Source: Glandiceps talaboti
Lineage: Eukaryota; Hemichordata; Enteropneusta; Spengelidae
Direction: 5' to 3'
NCBI RefSeq assembly: GCF_964340395.1
Contig: NC_135558.1
Span: 17,116,771 to 17,180,770, forward strand
DNA length: 64,000 nucleotides
In this document: positions 1 to 55,811 of the stretch, piece after piece
Layout: each line of letters starts with the position of its first letter
How positions within the stretch are numbered: the first letter of the stretch is position 1
Translations under genes and position numbers: made by a program
The notes under the pieces: generated by a model
Database searches by the model: none
What the model was told of the DNA's origin: nothing
The model's input: only the letters and a program-made list of their open reading frames with translations

Positions 1-2141
1 TATCCAATCCATGAGATAGTACAACCTACCTTATTGGTGGACATCCAATCTATGAGATAGTACAACCTACCTTATTGGAGGATATCCAATCCATGAGATA
101 GTACAACCTACCTTATTGGAGGATATCCAATCTATGAGATAGTACAACCTACCTTATTGGAGGATATCCAATTCATGAGATTTAGTACAACCTACCTTAT
201 TGGAGGATATCCAATTCATGAGATTTAGTACAACCTACCTTATTGGTGGATATCCAATCCATGAGATAGTACAACCTACCTTATTGGTGGATATCCAATC
301 CATGAGATAGTACAATCTACCTTATTGGAGGATATCCAATCCATGAGATATAGTACAACCTACCTTATTGGAGGATATCCAATTCATGAGATATAGTACA
401 ACCTACCTTATTGGAGGATATCCAATCCATGAGATATAGTACAACCTACCTTATTGGTGGATATCCAATCCATGAGATAGTACAACCTACCTTATTGGAG
501 GATATCCAATCCATGAGATATAGTACAACCTACCTTATTGGAGGATATCCAATCCATGAGATATACCCCCGGTAGTACAACCTACCTTATTGGAGGATAT
601 CCAATCCATGAGATATAGTACAACCTACCTTATTGGAGGATATCCAATCCATGAGATTTAGTACAACCTACCTTATTGGAGGATATCCAATTCATAAGAT
701 AGTACAACCTACCTTATTGGTGGATATCCAATCCATGAGATAGTACAACCTACCTTATTGGAGGATATCCAATCCATGAGATTTAGTACAACCTACCTTA
801 TTGGTGGATATCCAATCCATGAGATAGTACAACCTACCTTATTGGAGGATATCCATGAGATAGTACAACCCACCTTATTGGAGGATATCCAATCCATGAG
901 ATAGTACAACCTACCTTATTGGAGGATATCCAATCCATGAGATATAGTACAACCTACCTTATTGGAGGATATCCAATCCATAAGATAGTGCAACCTACCT
1001 TATTGGAGGATATCCAATCCTTAAGATAGTACAACCTACCTTATTGGAGGATATCCAATCCATGAGATTTAGTACAACCTACCTCATTGGAGGATATCCA
1101 TGAGATAGTACAACCTACCTTATTGGAGGATATCCAATCCATAAGATAGTGCAACCTACCTTATTGGAGGATATCCAATCCTTAAGATAGTACAACCTAC
1201 CTTATTGGTTGATATCCAATCCATAAGATAGTGCAACCTACCTTATTGGAGGATATCCAATCCATAAGATAGTGCAACCTACCTTATTGGAGGATATCCA
1301 ATCCATAAGATAGTGCAACCTACCTTATTGGAGGATATCCAATCCTTAAGATAGTACAACCTACCTTATTGGTTGATATCCAATCCATAAGATAGTGCAA
1401 CCTACCTTATTGGAGGATATCCAATCCATAAGATAGTACAACCTACCTTATTGGAGGATATCCAATCCATAAGATAGTACAACCTACCTTATTGGAGGAT
1501 ATCCAATCCATAAGATAGTGCAACCTACCTTATTGGAGGATATCCAATCCATAAGATAGTGCAACCTACCTTATTGGAGGATATCCAATCCATAAGATAG
1601 TACAACCTACCTTATTGGAGGATATCCAATTCATGAGATTTAGTACAACCTACCTCATTGGAGGATATCCATGAGATAGTACAACCTACCTTATTAGAGG
1701 ATATCCATGAGATAGTACAACCTACCTTATTGGAGGATATCCAATCCATGAGATAGTACAACCTACCTTATTGGAGGATATCCAATCCATGAGATAGTAC
1801 AACCTACCTTATTGGAGGATATCCAATCCATGAAATAGTACAACCTACCTTATTGGTGGATATCCAATCCATGAGATAGTACAACCTACCTTATTGGTGG
1901 ATATCCAATCCATGAGATAGTACAACCTACCTTATTGGAAGATATCCAATCCATGAGATAGTACAACCTACCTTATTGGAAGATATCCAATCCATGAGAT
2001 AGTACAACCTACCTTATTGGAAGATATCCAATCCATGAGATTTAGTACAACCTACCTTATTGGTGGATATCCAATTCATAAGATTTAGTACAACCTACCT
2101 TATTGGTGGATATCCAATTCATAAGATTTAGTACAACCTAC
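1..2141. repeat. 41-44 bp minisatellite seeded on a splice donor
   Basis: About 50 head-to-tail copies of a 41-44 bp unit fill the left edge and continue off-window. Read on the minus strand each unit holds GGATATCCACCAATAAG (or TCC for ACC), then gtaggttgtacta and a variable piece with ATG(A/G)ATT. The first part is identical to the 3' end of the hydratase exon that borders the array, and the second part is that exon's own donor and early intron. Unit variants differ by a TTTA/TATA insertion, by missing CAAT, or by ATAAG for ATGAG. The array lies in the intron downstream of the exon ending at 2142. Confidence 0.93.
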
Positions 2142-2346
2142 CTTATTGGTGGATATCCAATCTTTGCATCTTCTGCCATGATAATGATATCAGTACACAA
2201 TGCCAAGTCACTGCCACCAGCCACACAAAAACCGTGTATTTTACAGATAGTTGGTTTGTAACTCTTCCATAGTGACATATAGGCTTCGGTAGCACTATGT
2301 ACTTGCTTGAAATCTTGGTAGGGATCCCATGGCATCTTTTGACTCA
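2142..2346 (-). CDS. Hydratase-like gene, second oxyanion-hole exon
   Basis: Acceptor gattatcag before 2346 and donor ATAAG|gtaggt after 2142, leaving in phase 2. The peptide contains [31 protein letters not shown] and ends AKIGYPPI plus the first two bases of an Arg or Ser codon. The last ~20 bases of this exon are the seed of the adjoining minisatellite. Confidence 0.9.
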
Positions 2347-5291
2347 CTGATAATCATCAAGATGACACAATAATGTAAAGGTTATATAAATATTCAATAC
2401 CGTCTACTTTATGAAATGTAAGTCAGAAAATGAATGACAAATTCTTACTTATAACTGCTGTGTCAGATAACGTCAGTATGCATCACCAGGTGATATGAAT
2501 CAATAAGGAGGGTGGAGGTATTCAATGTAAGCATAGTTGTAAGACAATCACAAAGGGAAAGACTTCATGATGGCCTCATTATAATAATGATGATTGCGTG
2601 TATTTATAATGCATCTGTTCTCCTGAGAGTTCCAGGCACTCACAATTATTACCCCTGGCATGGATCAATAGTGACACAACAATCCCTTTATACTTCCACC
2701 AATTCCTGGGAGCATACAATCCATTGCAGCCTTTAACAGCGCATAGGATTAAAGCATTCACATTACAGCCTCTATCCTACCAGGTCCCCAATTATACAGC
2801 TTGGTTGACTGGGGCACAATCATGGTTCAAATCTTGCCCAAGGACTTTAGCCACTCAGAAACAAACAGCAGTGGCGAGGCTCAAACTTGCAATCTGCAAG
2901 CCAGCCACTCTATAATTACACTCTTCGGCCATCATGACTCCAAATATGATACACTGAGTGGATCCTGAGCTGTTGTAATTTGAAATCTTATTTAATGTTT
3001 ACATTTGAATAATGAACCATTGGGCCATATGGGGCAAATGTGAGTGTTAAGTTGAAATCAACCCAATGCAATATGACTCTATGCTACGTCGTACTTACAC
3101 ACATTAGTACCGGTTCCTCTGTCAGCTTCAGCAAACTTCTTTAAGTCATAACCAGCAGAGAATGCTCTCCCTTTTCCAGACAATACAATGACTTTAATAT
3201 TGTCATCAGAATTAGCTAACTGAACTGATTGGAATATTTCCTGTGGAGTGTACTCATCCAGAGCTAAAAAAGAGAAAATGGGAGAAAATATTTTTGGGGT
3301 ATTGATGTTTGAAAATGTGTCAAATTGAAAAGAATATGGTCTGTAAAGATCACTTTCTTTAAATGTCAATTTGAAAGCATGTTTACATTATCATGATAAA
3401 ACTATATAGTATATTGTTTAATAAATACATGTTGGTATATAATACACAAACACAAACAAATAAACACCACAAACACACACCTAAACACACAGGCATACAT
3501 GTAGAAGTGCTACAACTAATATCACATCTACACACACGCATACAAATATACCCCAACACAAAGACAAAAAAAAACCATAATAAATACACAGACATAGACA
3601 GACACAGAGACACTGACAGACAGACACAGACACACATGCACGCACACACACACATGCATGCATACACACATGCACACACACACAAACACATACACACACA
3701 TACACACACACACACACACACACTATAGACAACTTACCATTAAGTCTATGAGGTCTGTTTAGTGTGATGTATGCCACTTTGTCTTTTGTTGTATATTCAA
3801 CACTTTTAAACTCCTCAGGTTTAATATCAGATAATGAAAACATTATAGTTCTTCTACTCACAACTGGTACTGTAGCAATATTAGATGAAAGTACCTGCCT
3901 TGGAAAGACCTGCACAATAATCAAAGTACATTGGTCACAGAAGACTTAAAACTGCAGTGATTTGTGGTTGGTAATTTGTTGGGGCCAAAGTTCACAGTGT
4001 TATCAGTTATATTCATGCCAAACTCAAAGTACATCGAGTTCAGTCTAAGCACTGACAAGTAACGAAACTTGATTGTCTGTGGTCTAAGCAGTAAGGGTAG
4101 CATTAGCTATCAGCTTGCCTGGCAGTATAACCTTTGACTGAATGCATCATTCTGTTATGACTGAATGCACCAGTGATCTTATATGCATGGTGTATGGCAT
4201 CCACTTTACAGTTCTCGAGATTCAACTTTTTGACCGTACATTAACATTTTTCAATCAAATTTGTATATCGCTAATGGAATAGCATGTTCTGAATAATCCT
4301 TCATGTAAGCATCCCCAGAAACAAATTTCAGCCCAATCAGCCAAGTAGTTATGGAATTGGTGATTTTTTTTACCAAAAGTTGTATCTTTTAAAATCTAAT
4401 TTGCATATCACTGATGGAGTTATCATATCACTAACAATGACTCCAATCTGTCCAATACTAGTTTTTTGAGTTTACATTTTTTTCGCCAAAAGCATCCTTT
4501 AAAAAAATGTATTTCAAAATCACATATTGTGCAATTAACATTTTGCTTTGATCAATATTTCCCAACTAGACACCTAAAGGTGACCTTAATATTTTCTTCT
4601 GCTTCTCATTACCTGACCCAAATTTTCAGCTCCGACATTAAAAATATTTTTATTTTTTTATAAATATATTTTTCATCCCCTTAATATTTTGTGGAACATC
4701 GCCCTCTCTGGCAAGAACTTAGCAAGTGTCTAGACTGTTCACCCCATGTTTCGTGTACAGTGTTTTGTCTATGTGTATAAAGGTAGTCTCGTCTATGTCT
4801 AGCAGCTAGACCTCTGGCTTTCTTGTGATAGATATGCGGGTAGAACACCCATTCAGGTCATCGCCCTCACCTCTTGCCTCACTAGCGACCTTCGCTCACT
4901 TCACATTGAGCAGAATAGCTGGAGGGGTTTGGCAGCAAGACAGCGTTGTTTGGGAACAGAGCATTTCTTTCATGACAGAACAGAATTACTCAAGTATGGG
5001 GGCTAAAACCTGCCAATAGGCGCTTGTAGAGAAGCTAGGCGAGGGCTTGTTACCAGGAATCCAATAAAAAGAAGATAGAGTTAGAGAGGAGGAAATGGAG
5101 AGATCGCGTATACCTCCAGAAATCAGAGCTACAGACTACAGTACTAGTGTAATCTCTCCGATCCAGTTGTAAGCTGACCTAGTCAGAACTGAGTTCCGTG
5201 ACAGTAACAGCTGGTAAACTGTGAATAAAGAGCACAAGTGTTCCTGTATTAATACAGTGTCATTTACCTTCAAGAAATGGTTCACGAACAT
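2142..5291 (-). CDS. Crotonase/enoyl-CoA hydratase-like protein, 5' part (partial gene)
   Basis: Minus-strand gene with exons 5291-5268 (candidate first exon), 3909-3738, 3263-3099 and 2346-2142; the rest lies beyond the left edge. All joins keep phase. The N-terminus has spaced Arg and Ser with hydrophobic residues and looks like a mitochondrial presequence. The crotonase fold is recognisable from [16 protein letters not shown], the first oxyanion-hole segment [10 protein letters not shown], and the second, [13 protein letters not shown]. The segment [10 protein letters not shown] and the terminal AKIGYPPIR resemble, from memory, actinobacterial EchA-type hydratases more than mitochondrial ECHS1. 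The position of the ECHS1 catalytic Glu in GGGCELA is Asp here (GGSDLA), so the reaction may differ. Expected role: hydration, isomerisation or a related step on an acyl-CoA. Family assignment is firm; substrate is unknown. Confidence 0.85.
2347..3098. other. Intron of the hydratase-like gene
   Basis: No coding sequence is seen on either strand; the short open frames here have no family resemblance and no matching splice signals. It is unique AT-rich sequence. Confidence 0.6.
3099..3263 (-). CDS. Hydratase-like gene, first oxyanion-hole exon
   Basis: Acceptor cttttttag before 3263 and donor GTGT|gtaagt after 3099. It enters and leaves in phase 1. The peptide runs from [17 protein letters not shown] through [19 protein letters not shown], where the backbone of the Ala-Gly region forms half the oxyanion hole of crotonases, to a linker [13 protein letters not shown]. 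Confidence 0.9.
3440..3723. repeat. CA-rich microsatellite in a hydratase intron
   Basis: Impure (CA)n, (ACAG)n and (CATG)n tracts ending in a pure (CA)n run at about 3703-3722, just 15 bases downstream (minus strand) of the donor at 3737. The Cys/Val/Met-rich open frames across it are artefacts of the repeat. Confidence 0.95.
3738..3909 (-). CDS. Hydratase-like gene, exon with N-terminal targeting and first beta strand
   Basis: Acceptor gtgcag before 3909 and donor AATG|gtaagt after 3738 (minus strand). The reading frame starts in phase 0 and ends in phase 1. It encodes a Ser/Arg-rich leader ([15 protein letters not shown]) followed by the crotonase start [20 protein letters not shown]. The open frame continues into a CA-repeat intron and should be cut at 3738. 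Confidence 0.85.
5268..5291 (-). CDS. Candidate first coding exon of the hydratase-like gene
   Basis: On the minus strand ATG at 5291 opens an eight-codon segment, MFVNHFLK, followed by a donor AAG|gtaaat in phase 0. This matches the phase-0 acceptor (gtgcag|GTC) of the exon at 3909, giving [17 protein letters not shown], a reasonable mitochondrial targeting start. The exon is so short that a chance match is possible; a transcript is needed to confirm it. Confidence 0.4.
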
Positions 5292-6779
5292 TGTTGCACA
5301 ACAGCTGAGTTTTGTAGACAGCACTGGATGTGATCAACGCCAGGGATACATTTACTCTGTTGTTTAATTGGTTTAGTATTCGTATTCATTCACACACAGA
5401 TATTCGCATTCATATTCATGTCGTTATGCACCGTGATAACACAGCCATGCGTACCCGGGGTTGGGGGAAGGGTGTACACTACCACTTATTGGATATGCCG
5501 ACCTTTGGGGTGGGGTTTTTCAACCTTTTAAAATGGGTACTGTATTTTTTTTAGAGAGAGATAAGGAGTCTAAAATGGGGTCCTCTTTACACAATTTTCG
5601 ATTTTGTCTAAAATGGGGTCCTGGAAGGAACCACATAATCAGTTCTCAACTAGTATATAAGCTATTGCTCACTTGTATTACTTTCGTTCATTTCAACTCT
5701 GAAACAATTTCCTGAAAGTTTGAGTTAATGTTCATTTTGCAAGTCAAAATCCCACCATCTTTATTTTAATAAAGAACAAGTGGTGTATTCTAATGTGCAA
5801 CTTTTTTTCTCTCTATGATCACTGTAATTCAAAAGTGTAGTTTTGCAAGATTATATTCAATGAGTAAATCACATCAGGCAAAGCTAAGCTCAATGTTATA
5901 TCAGTTATCAGTTTTATTGAACCTATTATCAGTGACATTACAAACAGCTTTAGAGATGCAAACAATGTTTATTATAACCCTGACTTATCGGCTCACCAAG
6001 TTAGGTTTGTACTAGTGTAGCATTAATTTGAACGGCTAATAGGGGAAAATTGTCATGCATTAACAAATATATATCTCATTGTAGAGTTAATAAATAATAA
6101 CTTAGTAATAAGTTAATAATAATATTAATAACAATAATAATAATAATAATAGTACTAATTGTTTACTTATACAGCAGTCAGTTTCTAAGGTTAAACATGT
6201 TATATACAAGATGCTTATTAAAAAGTATGTACACATGACAGTAAAATAACACAAAAAAATAGCTCAAAGCAATAATGAAATATTTAAAATAAAAACAATC
6301 TATGTGGAAAATGTTTAAAAGAACAATTTTAAAAAGTAACATAAATTGTTATACTTGGCGAATGACTGATTTTGAGAGGGAGGTTGAATAAGTGTGGCTG
6401 GCTACACTAAATTTTCAGAACTCAAATTATGACTTGGAATGTGTAAAGAAATCATGTAATATGGGATTAATAGCTTGGTGTTAGGGAATGGAAGCACTTA
6501 TAATTAAAAACAATAGTTGGTCAATAATGTATATATTGTCCTACTGCCAAATTGATATGTATACAACATTTTAATAGTTAGTTATGTTAATTTTTTGGCC
6601 TTATAATTAATATATGAAGTAGGGAGGGTTATTTTTGTGTTTCACCCTGGATCTTCAACCTGCATGGGCTGGACAAACACCAAAAAAACCACACACAAAA
6701 CCAAAAACAAAAAAACACGCCTGAGAATGAATCATGTTGACTTTATGAAATGTAAATGTATATACAGTATTAACCTAAT

Positions 6780-7125
6780 AGCTAATATTGACTTGCAGTC
6801 AATATGCAAATAATATTGACTTATAGAGTCAATACTAGTATGCATACATTGACCTAATAATATAGCTAATCAATATGCATTGACCTAATGGCTAGTCAAT
6901 ATGCATATGACAATTGATATTGGCCTAGTGGCTAGTCAATATGCATACTATATTGACCTTGTGGCTAGTCAATATGTACATGATATTGAATTAATGGCTA
7001 GTCAATATGCATATGATATTGACCTAATGGTTAGTCAATATGTATACTATATTGACCTAGTGGCTGGTCAATATACATATGATGTTAACCTATATCTACT
7101 CAATATACATGTGATATCAACTTAA
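6780..7125. repeat. ~33 bp degenerate tandem repeat
   Basis: Roughly ten copies of a unit like TATTGACCTAATGGCTAGTC followed by AATATGCATATGA. Units are strongest between 6860 and 7090. It lies just past the poly(A) signal of the transporter gene. The open frame across it is produced by the repeat. Confidence 0.85.
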
Positions 7126-7184
7126 ACTTAGGTAGTCACTGTGTCTTGGGAATATTTATATAAATATGCACAGTCTATGTGATG

Positions 7185-7190
7185 TTTATT
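7185..7190 (-). terminator. Poly(A) signal of the transporter gene
   Basis: AATAAA on the minus strand, about 160 bases past the stop codon at 7350. It is the first exact hexamer downstream and sets the likely 3' end. Confidence 0.5.
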
Positions 7191-7349
7191 ATATATTGTG
7201 TTAATAGTAAGCCATATATATTCATCAACCTAAAAAACAACCAAATATATCTCTATGTAAACATTTGCATATTCTGTCAATACACATGAACTGACTACTA
7301 GTACTAATCATTATTTACAAATACAAAGAATTGTTCTTCCCGAGTTGAA

Positions 7350-51809
<44,460 letters not shown>

Positions 51810-52075
51810 GATTACGTCACCACAAGTAGTGATTGCACGGATATCAATGTGGCAGCTCGACAGACAGAGGTGTACTTCGCTCTACCTGCTGTGGGTGCAT
51901 GGACGGTCACGCACCGCCCGAATCCGAGGTCACTCACTGTAATCCTAGAATAGAAAAGAATACATATGGCAATGCAGTGCCAACATACGAAAACGTCTAG
52001 TCTGCGTGAGGGCGCGATTATTCTGGATGTCAACTTAGCTGTGTGAGTGAAGGCAGAGTGAAGGTACACAAGTAA
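51810..52075 (-). promoter_or_regulatory. Likely promoter and 5' UTR of the transporter gene
   Basis: Upstream (minus strand) of ATG 51809. The stretch is richer in CpG than its surroundings (GGTCACGCACCGCCCGAATC CGAG around 51904-51927). No exact TATA box is seen. A Harbinger-like element begins at 52076 and thus borders this region. Confidence 0.35.
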
Positions 52076-53032
52076 GGGACCGGACAGAATTTACGGCAGG
52101 GGGGGGGGGGGGCTGGGGAGAAATTATCTCTGACTTGGTTTTTTTCCTGGCCCCCCCATCCACTGTGACCAAAATTTCACAGCCCCCCCTTTCAAAAGTA
52201 TAAAAATTTCATGGCCCCCCCCCAAAAAAAAAAGAAAAAAAAAAGTGCACAATATCCTGCCCCCTACAATAACTAAAAAGAGTACAATTTTTTTTTGTTA
52301 CTGTAGCACAACTGTAATATTTCTTTTGGTACTACTATTATGTTACTATTTCAGCCCAAACAACTTAGTAGTTGTAGAGGAAGTTTTTAGAAAACAAAAC
52401 AAAATAAAACATTTTGACCATACATGTAATCATACACATGTGGTATAATCTTGTTTATTTCCCAACTAGACACCATAAGTAGTCATCACTTTAATACCAA
52501 GGCATTTGATGTGGTGGTTTTAACTGTCATTCACTGATACATACACAGAAACACAGACACAGAGTAAACACACATTCACATGCGTGATTTGTGAAAAACT
52601 GTAGTGGGGACATCACATCACCTACATAGTGTATTCAAATATCTATTTATACTCATAACACAATAACTATCTAATGTCAGACATTTGTGATGTCATGAAG
52701 TGCTAGCAAACTAAGGATTTTATGCACACTGAGGTCTGACAAATATAGCTTTCACTTTATTTCCTACACCAAATGCATTACCAATACACATGTAAATGTA
52801 AGACATTTGTGACTTCATGAAAGTGCAAAGAAATTCAGAATGTTGTGGAATACTTAGATGTAATCAATATGCTTTCAGTTCCAAAACCATACATATTTAA
52901 ACCTATAGTGTCAGGCATTTGTGACTTCATGATGGGGACAGCAAATTCAGAATTGTATTCAATACACTGTACAGTGATCAGATGAGTATTACTCACAGTT
53001 TTCTAAACCATTCACATTAAGCTTGAAGTGCA

Positions 53033-53341
53033 GTGTCAATGATGAATAGCCTTTGCAATACAATCCCTTTATTCATAATCTTGAATATATATAAAGTGGA
53101 TAAGGTTGTAGGAAAATACGGGCAGAAGGCAACTACCAAAGTTAGTGCAAAGTCACTGATGAAAAAACACTTAACACCACGCAGACATCTAAATGCTTTA
53201 CAATATTTAGTACAGATAGATGCATTTGATGATGCTGAGGAGGGAAATAGTTTAATTTCACTAGTTTTAGATAGAAAGAACGACAAGTCTTGCCTCACAT
53301 CTTCAGACTCTAGTGAGTCAGAGAGTGAAACTCAAGAATAG
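53033..53341 (+). CDS. Short ORF inside the Harbinger-like element, unknown function
   Basis: The frame is open from a GTG at 53033, with ATG at 53039, to TAG at 53339-53341. The first ~20 residues are hydrophobic and may be non-coding; an acceptor-like TATAAAG lies near 53095. The rest is charged (VGKYGQKATTKVSAKSLMKK, LTPRRHLNALQYLVQIDAF) and ends in an acidic Ser-rich tail (SSDSSESESETQE). I do not recognise the family. It may be the last exon of a captured or element-borne gene; a chance frame is also possible. Confidence 0.35.
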   Translation: MSMMNSLCNTIPLFIILNIYKVDKVVGKYGQKATTKVSAKSLMKKHLTPRRHLNALQYLVQIDAFDDAEEGNSLISLVLDRKNDKSCLTSSDSSESESETQE

Positions 53342-53463
53342 TGTCAAGGAAAGAAATAAAACACCTATCTAAATTAATCTGGCCAGACGTTTTTGTATTT
53401 ACATTTTTCACCAAAAGGTCACTTTTTAATCACATAAATTACAGGTCCTATGCTAGTATATTA

Positions 53464-53579
<116 letters not shown>

Positions 53580-54347
53580 GTATCCTTGATGGTAATTACA
53601 CACTGAACCTGTTTCCACAGTGCTAAAATGTATGTATGTATGTATGTATGTATGTATGTATTACATATGTGTGTGTGTGTAAGTGTGTGTGTGTGTGTGT
53701 GTGAACAACTTGGAGTATATGAGTAATTCAGGGTGTATCAAATTAATCTTGAGTAGTGTTTTTATGCTTCACTAAATAGGTACATACAAACGTACACACT
53801 TCCATTTTAATACATAAATGAAAGTGTAGACATTCAATATTAAAGGCGACATCAAGTGCTATCTCATGCAATGCTAAATTTTCTAACATATTAATTTTTT
53901 TCAATGACAAAATATTTCGCGGCCTCCCCTTTCAAACCATGAGAATTTTCATGGCCCCCCCTTCAAGCCTCCCATTTTTTTCATGGGCCCCCCCAATTTC
54001 TCCCCAGGCCCCCCCTGCCGTAAATTCTGTCCGGTCCCTAAGTCGTAACGAAACTGTGTAGGAACTACACTATAAATCGTACACAACAAGATTGTATAGG
54101 AACTAGACTAGGACGCGATATAAAATTGAATGAATGTGTGTACGTTCAGGCTGCCCATGCCCATCGTCGTAAACCACAGCCTCTTTTACGGCACCATAAA
54201 TAGACGTGTCGTGGAAGAAATAACAGCTCTGGTGTGCGAGAATGAATTAAAAATGCACTGTTGAAATTCAATTAAATTTGTTATTTACTAATCGCATACG
54301 CTCTGTTGCATATTCTAACCGCAATTAGGCCTAATAAAACTATAGTG

Positions 54348-54668
54348 TGGTTCCGGTTACATTCAATTTTAGAATAGGTGGGGTAGGTAGATTTTTTATT
54401 TTATTTCATTTTATTTTTATTTTCATGTGTAAGTGTCTAGTTCAGGTTTTCCATTAAATTGTCTCTGTATTGCTTATTTCTGCCTATCAGATGTAAATCC
54501 ATTGGAATAATAGTTTTAGGACTTTTTAAGTTGATGGCAATTTTCGCATCCACTATTTCTCGTGAGACTTCACAATTTCTGTGATTTTTTTCCTCGAATA
54601 CATAAAAAAAAGTTTAGGGTCGGCAGTGAAAACCTAGGTGGGGACGGGTAACCGCGGCCGGAACCAAA
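54348..54668. mobile_element. Small inverted-end element (GGTTCCGG ends)
   Basis: Left end GTGGTTCCGGTTAC and right end GTAACCGCGGCCGGAACCAA, about 320 bases apart. The right part (TTCGCATCCACTATTTCTCG, TCGAATACATAAAAAAAAG, TTAGGGTCGGCAGTGAAAAC) is found reversed at about 62690-62830, beginning TTTGGTTCCGGTTACTCGAC. Confidence 0.6.
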
Positions 54669-55324
54669 CAACCCCATACTTCAAACCATGTAGTATTCCA
54701 AGCTGCTGCTAATGCTTTAACAAATTTCCAAAGCAGGTGTCTGGTGAGCGAGATACGAAAGCAGAACATCTGATATTAGGATACGTATATATATATAAGT
54801 TCCAACACTTAGGGCATATTTCATCCCTAGGACTCGTTCTTCAATGAGGGCGGGTCGGGTGGGTGGGGTTGGGGGCTTTAGATGGAATTCAAAAGTATCA
54901 AAGTTTAAGATGTAGAAATAAAAGCTGATAATATCTTGATTAGTGAGCCACCTTCAACACAAAACTATACAGGATACTAAAAACTGGCAGGCTGAAGGAG
55001 GGGGGGGGGGGGGCTACTCAAATATTTTTCAAAAATATTCAGCAACTTGATATGTACTGGAGTGTAAAACTAATCAGCATACTGAAAGTCTACACTTCAT
55101 TTTGAATCAGGTGATCTTGATAGACCGTTGCCAAATACTACATACAAATACCTTTCATAATTAAGAGGTCGATCTGTAGTTTCATCACTTTCATAAAACC
55201 CTTTACAACAATTGACATCAACAGTGGCCTTTCATTTATCGCAAGTGGGGAAACCTGTTTTAGGCGAGATTATGGAAAGAATGACGACTGTACAACTGAG
55301 TACTATTTAAAACAACTACATATA

Positions 55325-55330
55325 CTTTAT
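55325..55330 (-). terminator. Candidate poly(A) signal of the zinc-finger gene
   Basis: AATAAA on the minus strand about 480 bases past the stop. It is the first exact hexamer I find downstream; nearer variants may be used. Confidence 0.3.
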
Positions 55331-55614
55331 TGGTTATTAAGAAATTCCTACAAATAACACATAATCATCAGCTGATGTTGAGTTACCTGCATTCCATAAA
55401 TATTGATGCAAACTTGATATTGACCTATTTATGATTGGTTACTAAGGAAAGAATTGGAAGAGACTGTATTTATGATTGGCCAAATTTACGTTAATCAGCT
55501 TTGTTGAAAAGATGTCAGAATCCTAAAACAGACTCGAGCTCAGTATGAATTCTGTGCACATTTAAATCGCTATTGTGACTACTCCTTTTTTTCTTTTCTT
55601 TTTAAATATATGCT

Positions 55615-55645
<31 letters not shown>

Positions 55646-55811
55646 TATGTTTACATACATGTTTACAGACATTCATATTCACCTTCCAATGATGGTTCCA
55701 TCGAAACAAAAGTGGTCTTTTTTGAAAAATTAAAGAAAAATATGCTGTTAAAACAAGGTAAATATACTGTGTTGATCTATTAGTGTTTTATCTTATTATT
55801 TACATACATTG

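Larger units (their letters stand above)
3910..7150. other. Intron 1 and intergenic sequence
   Basis: Contains the candidate first exon of the hydratase-like gene at 5268-5291 and otherwise no recognisable gene. At 4690-5300 a stretch begins TGTGGAACA and ends TGTTGCACA with TATA-like and AATAAA motifs, but no target duplication, so a solo LTR is only a weak possibility. A TAA/TAATAA-rich tract lies near 6090-6150. Confidence 0.5.

Noticed and set aside
1-2141. CRISPR-like regular repeats
   Set aside because: Units are contiguous tandem copies without unique spacers, and the sequence is a eukaryotic intron.
4690-5300. Solo LTR
   Set aside because: TGTGGAACA/TGTTGCACA ends and AATAAA are suggestive, but there is no target duplication, no internal remnant, and the right end overlaps a better-supported candidate exon.
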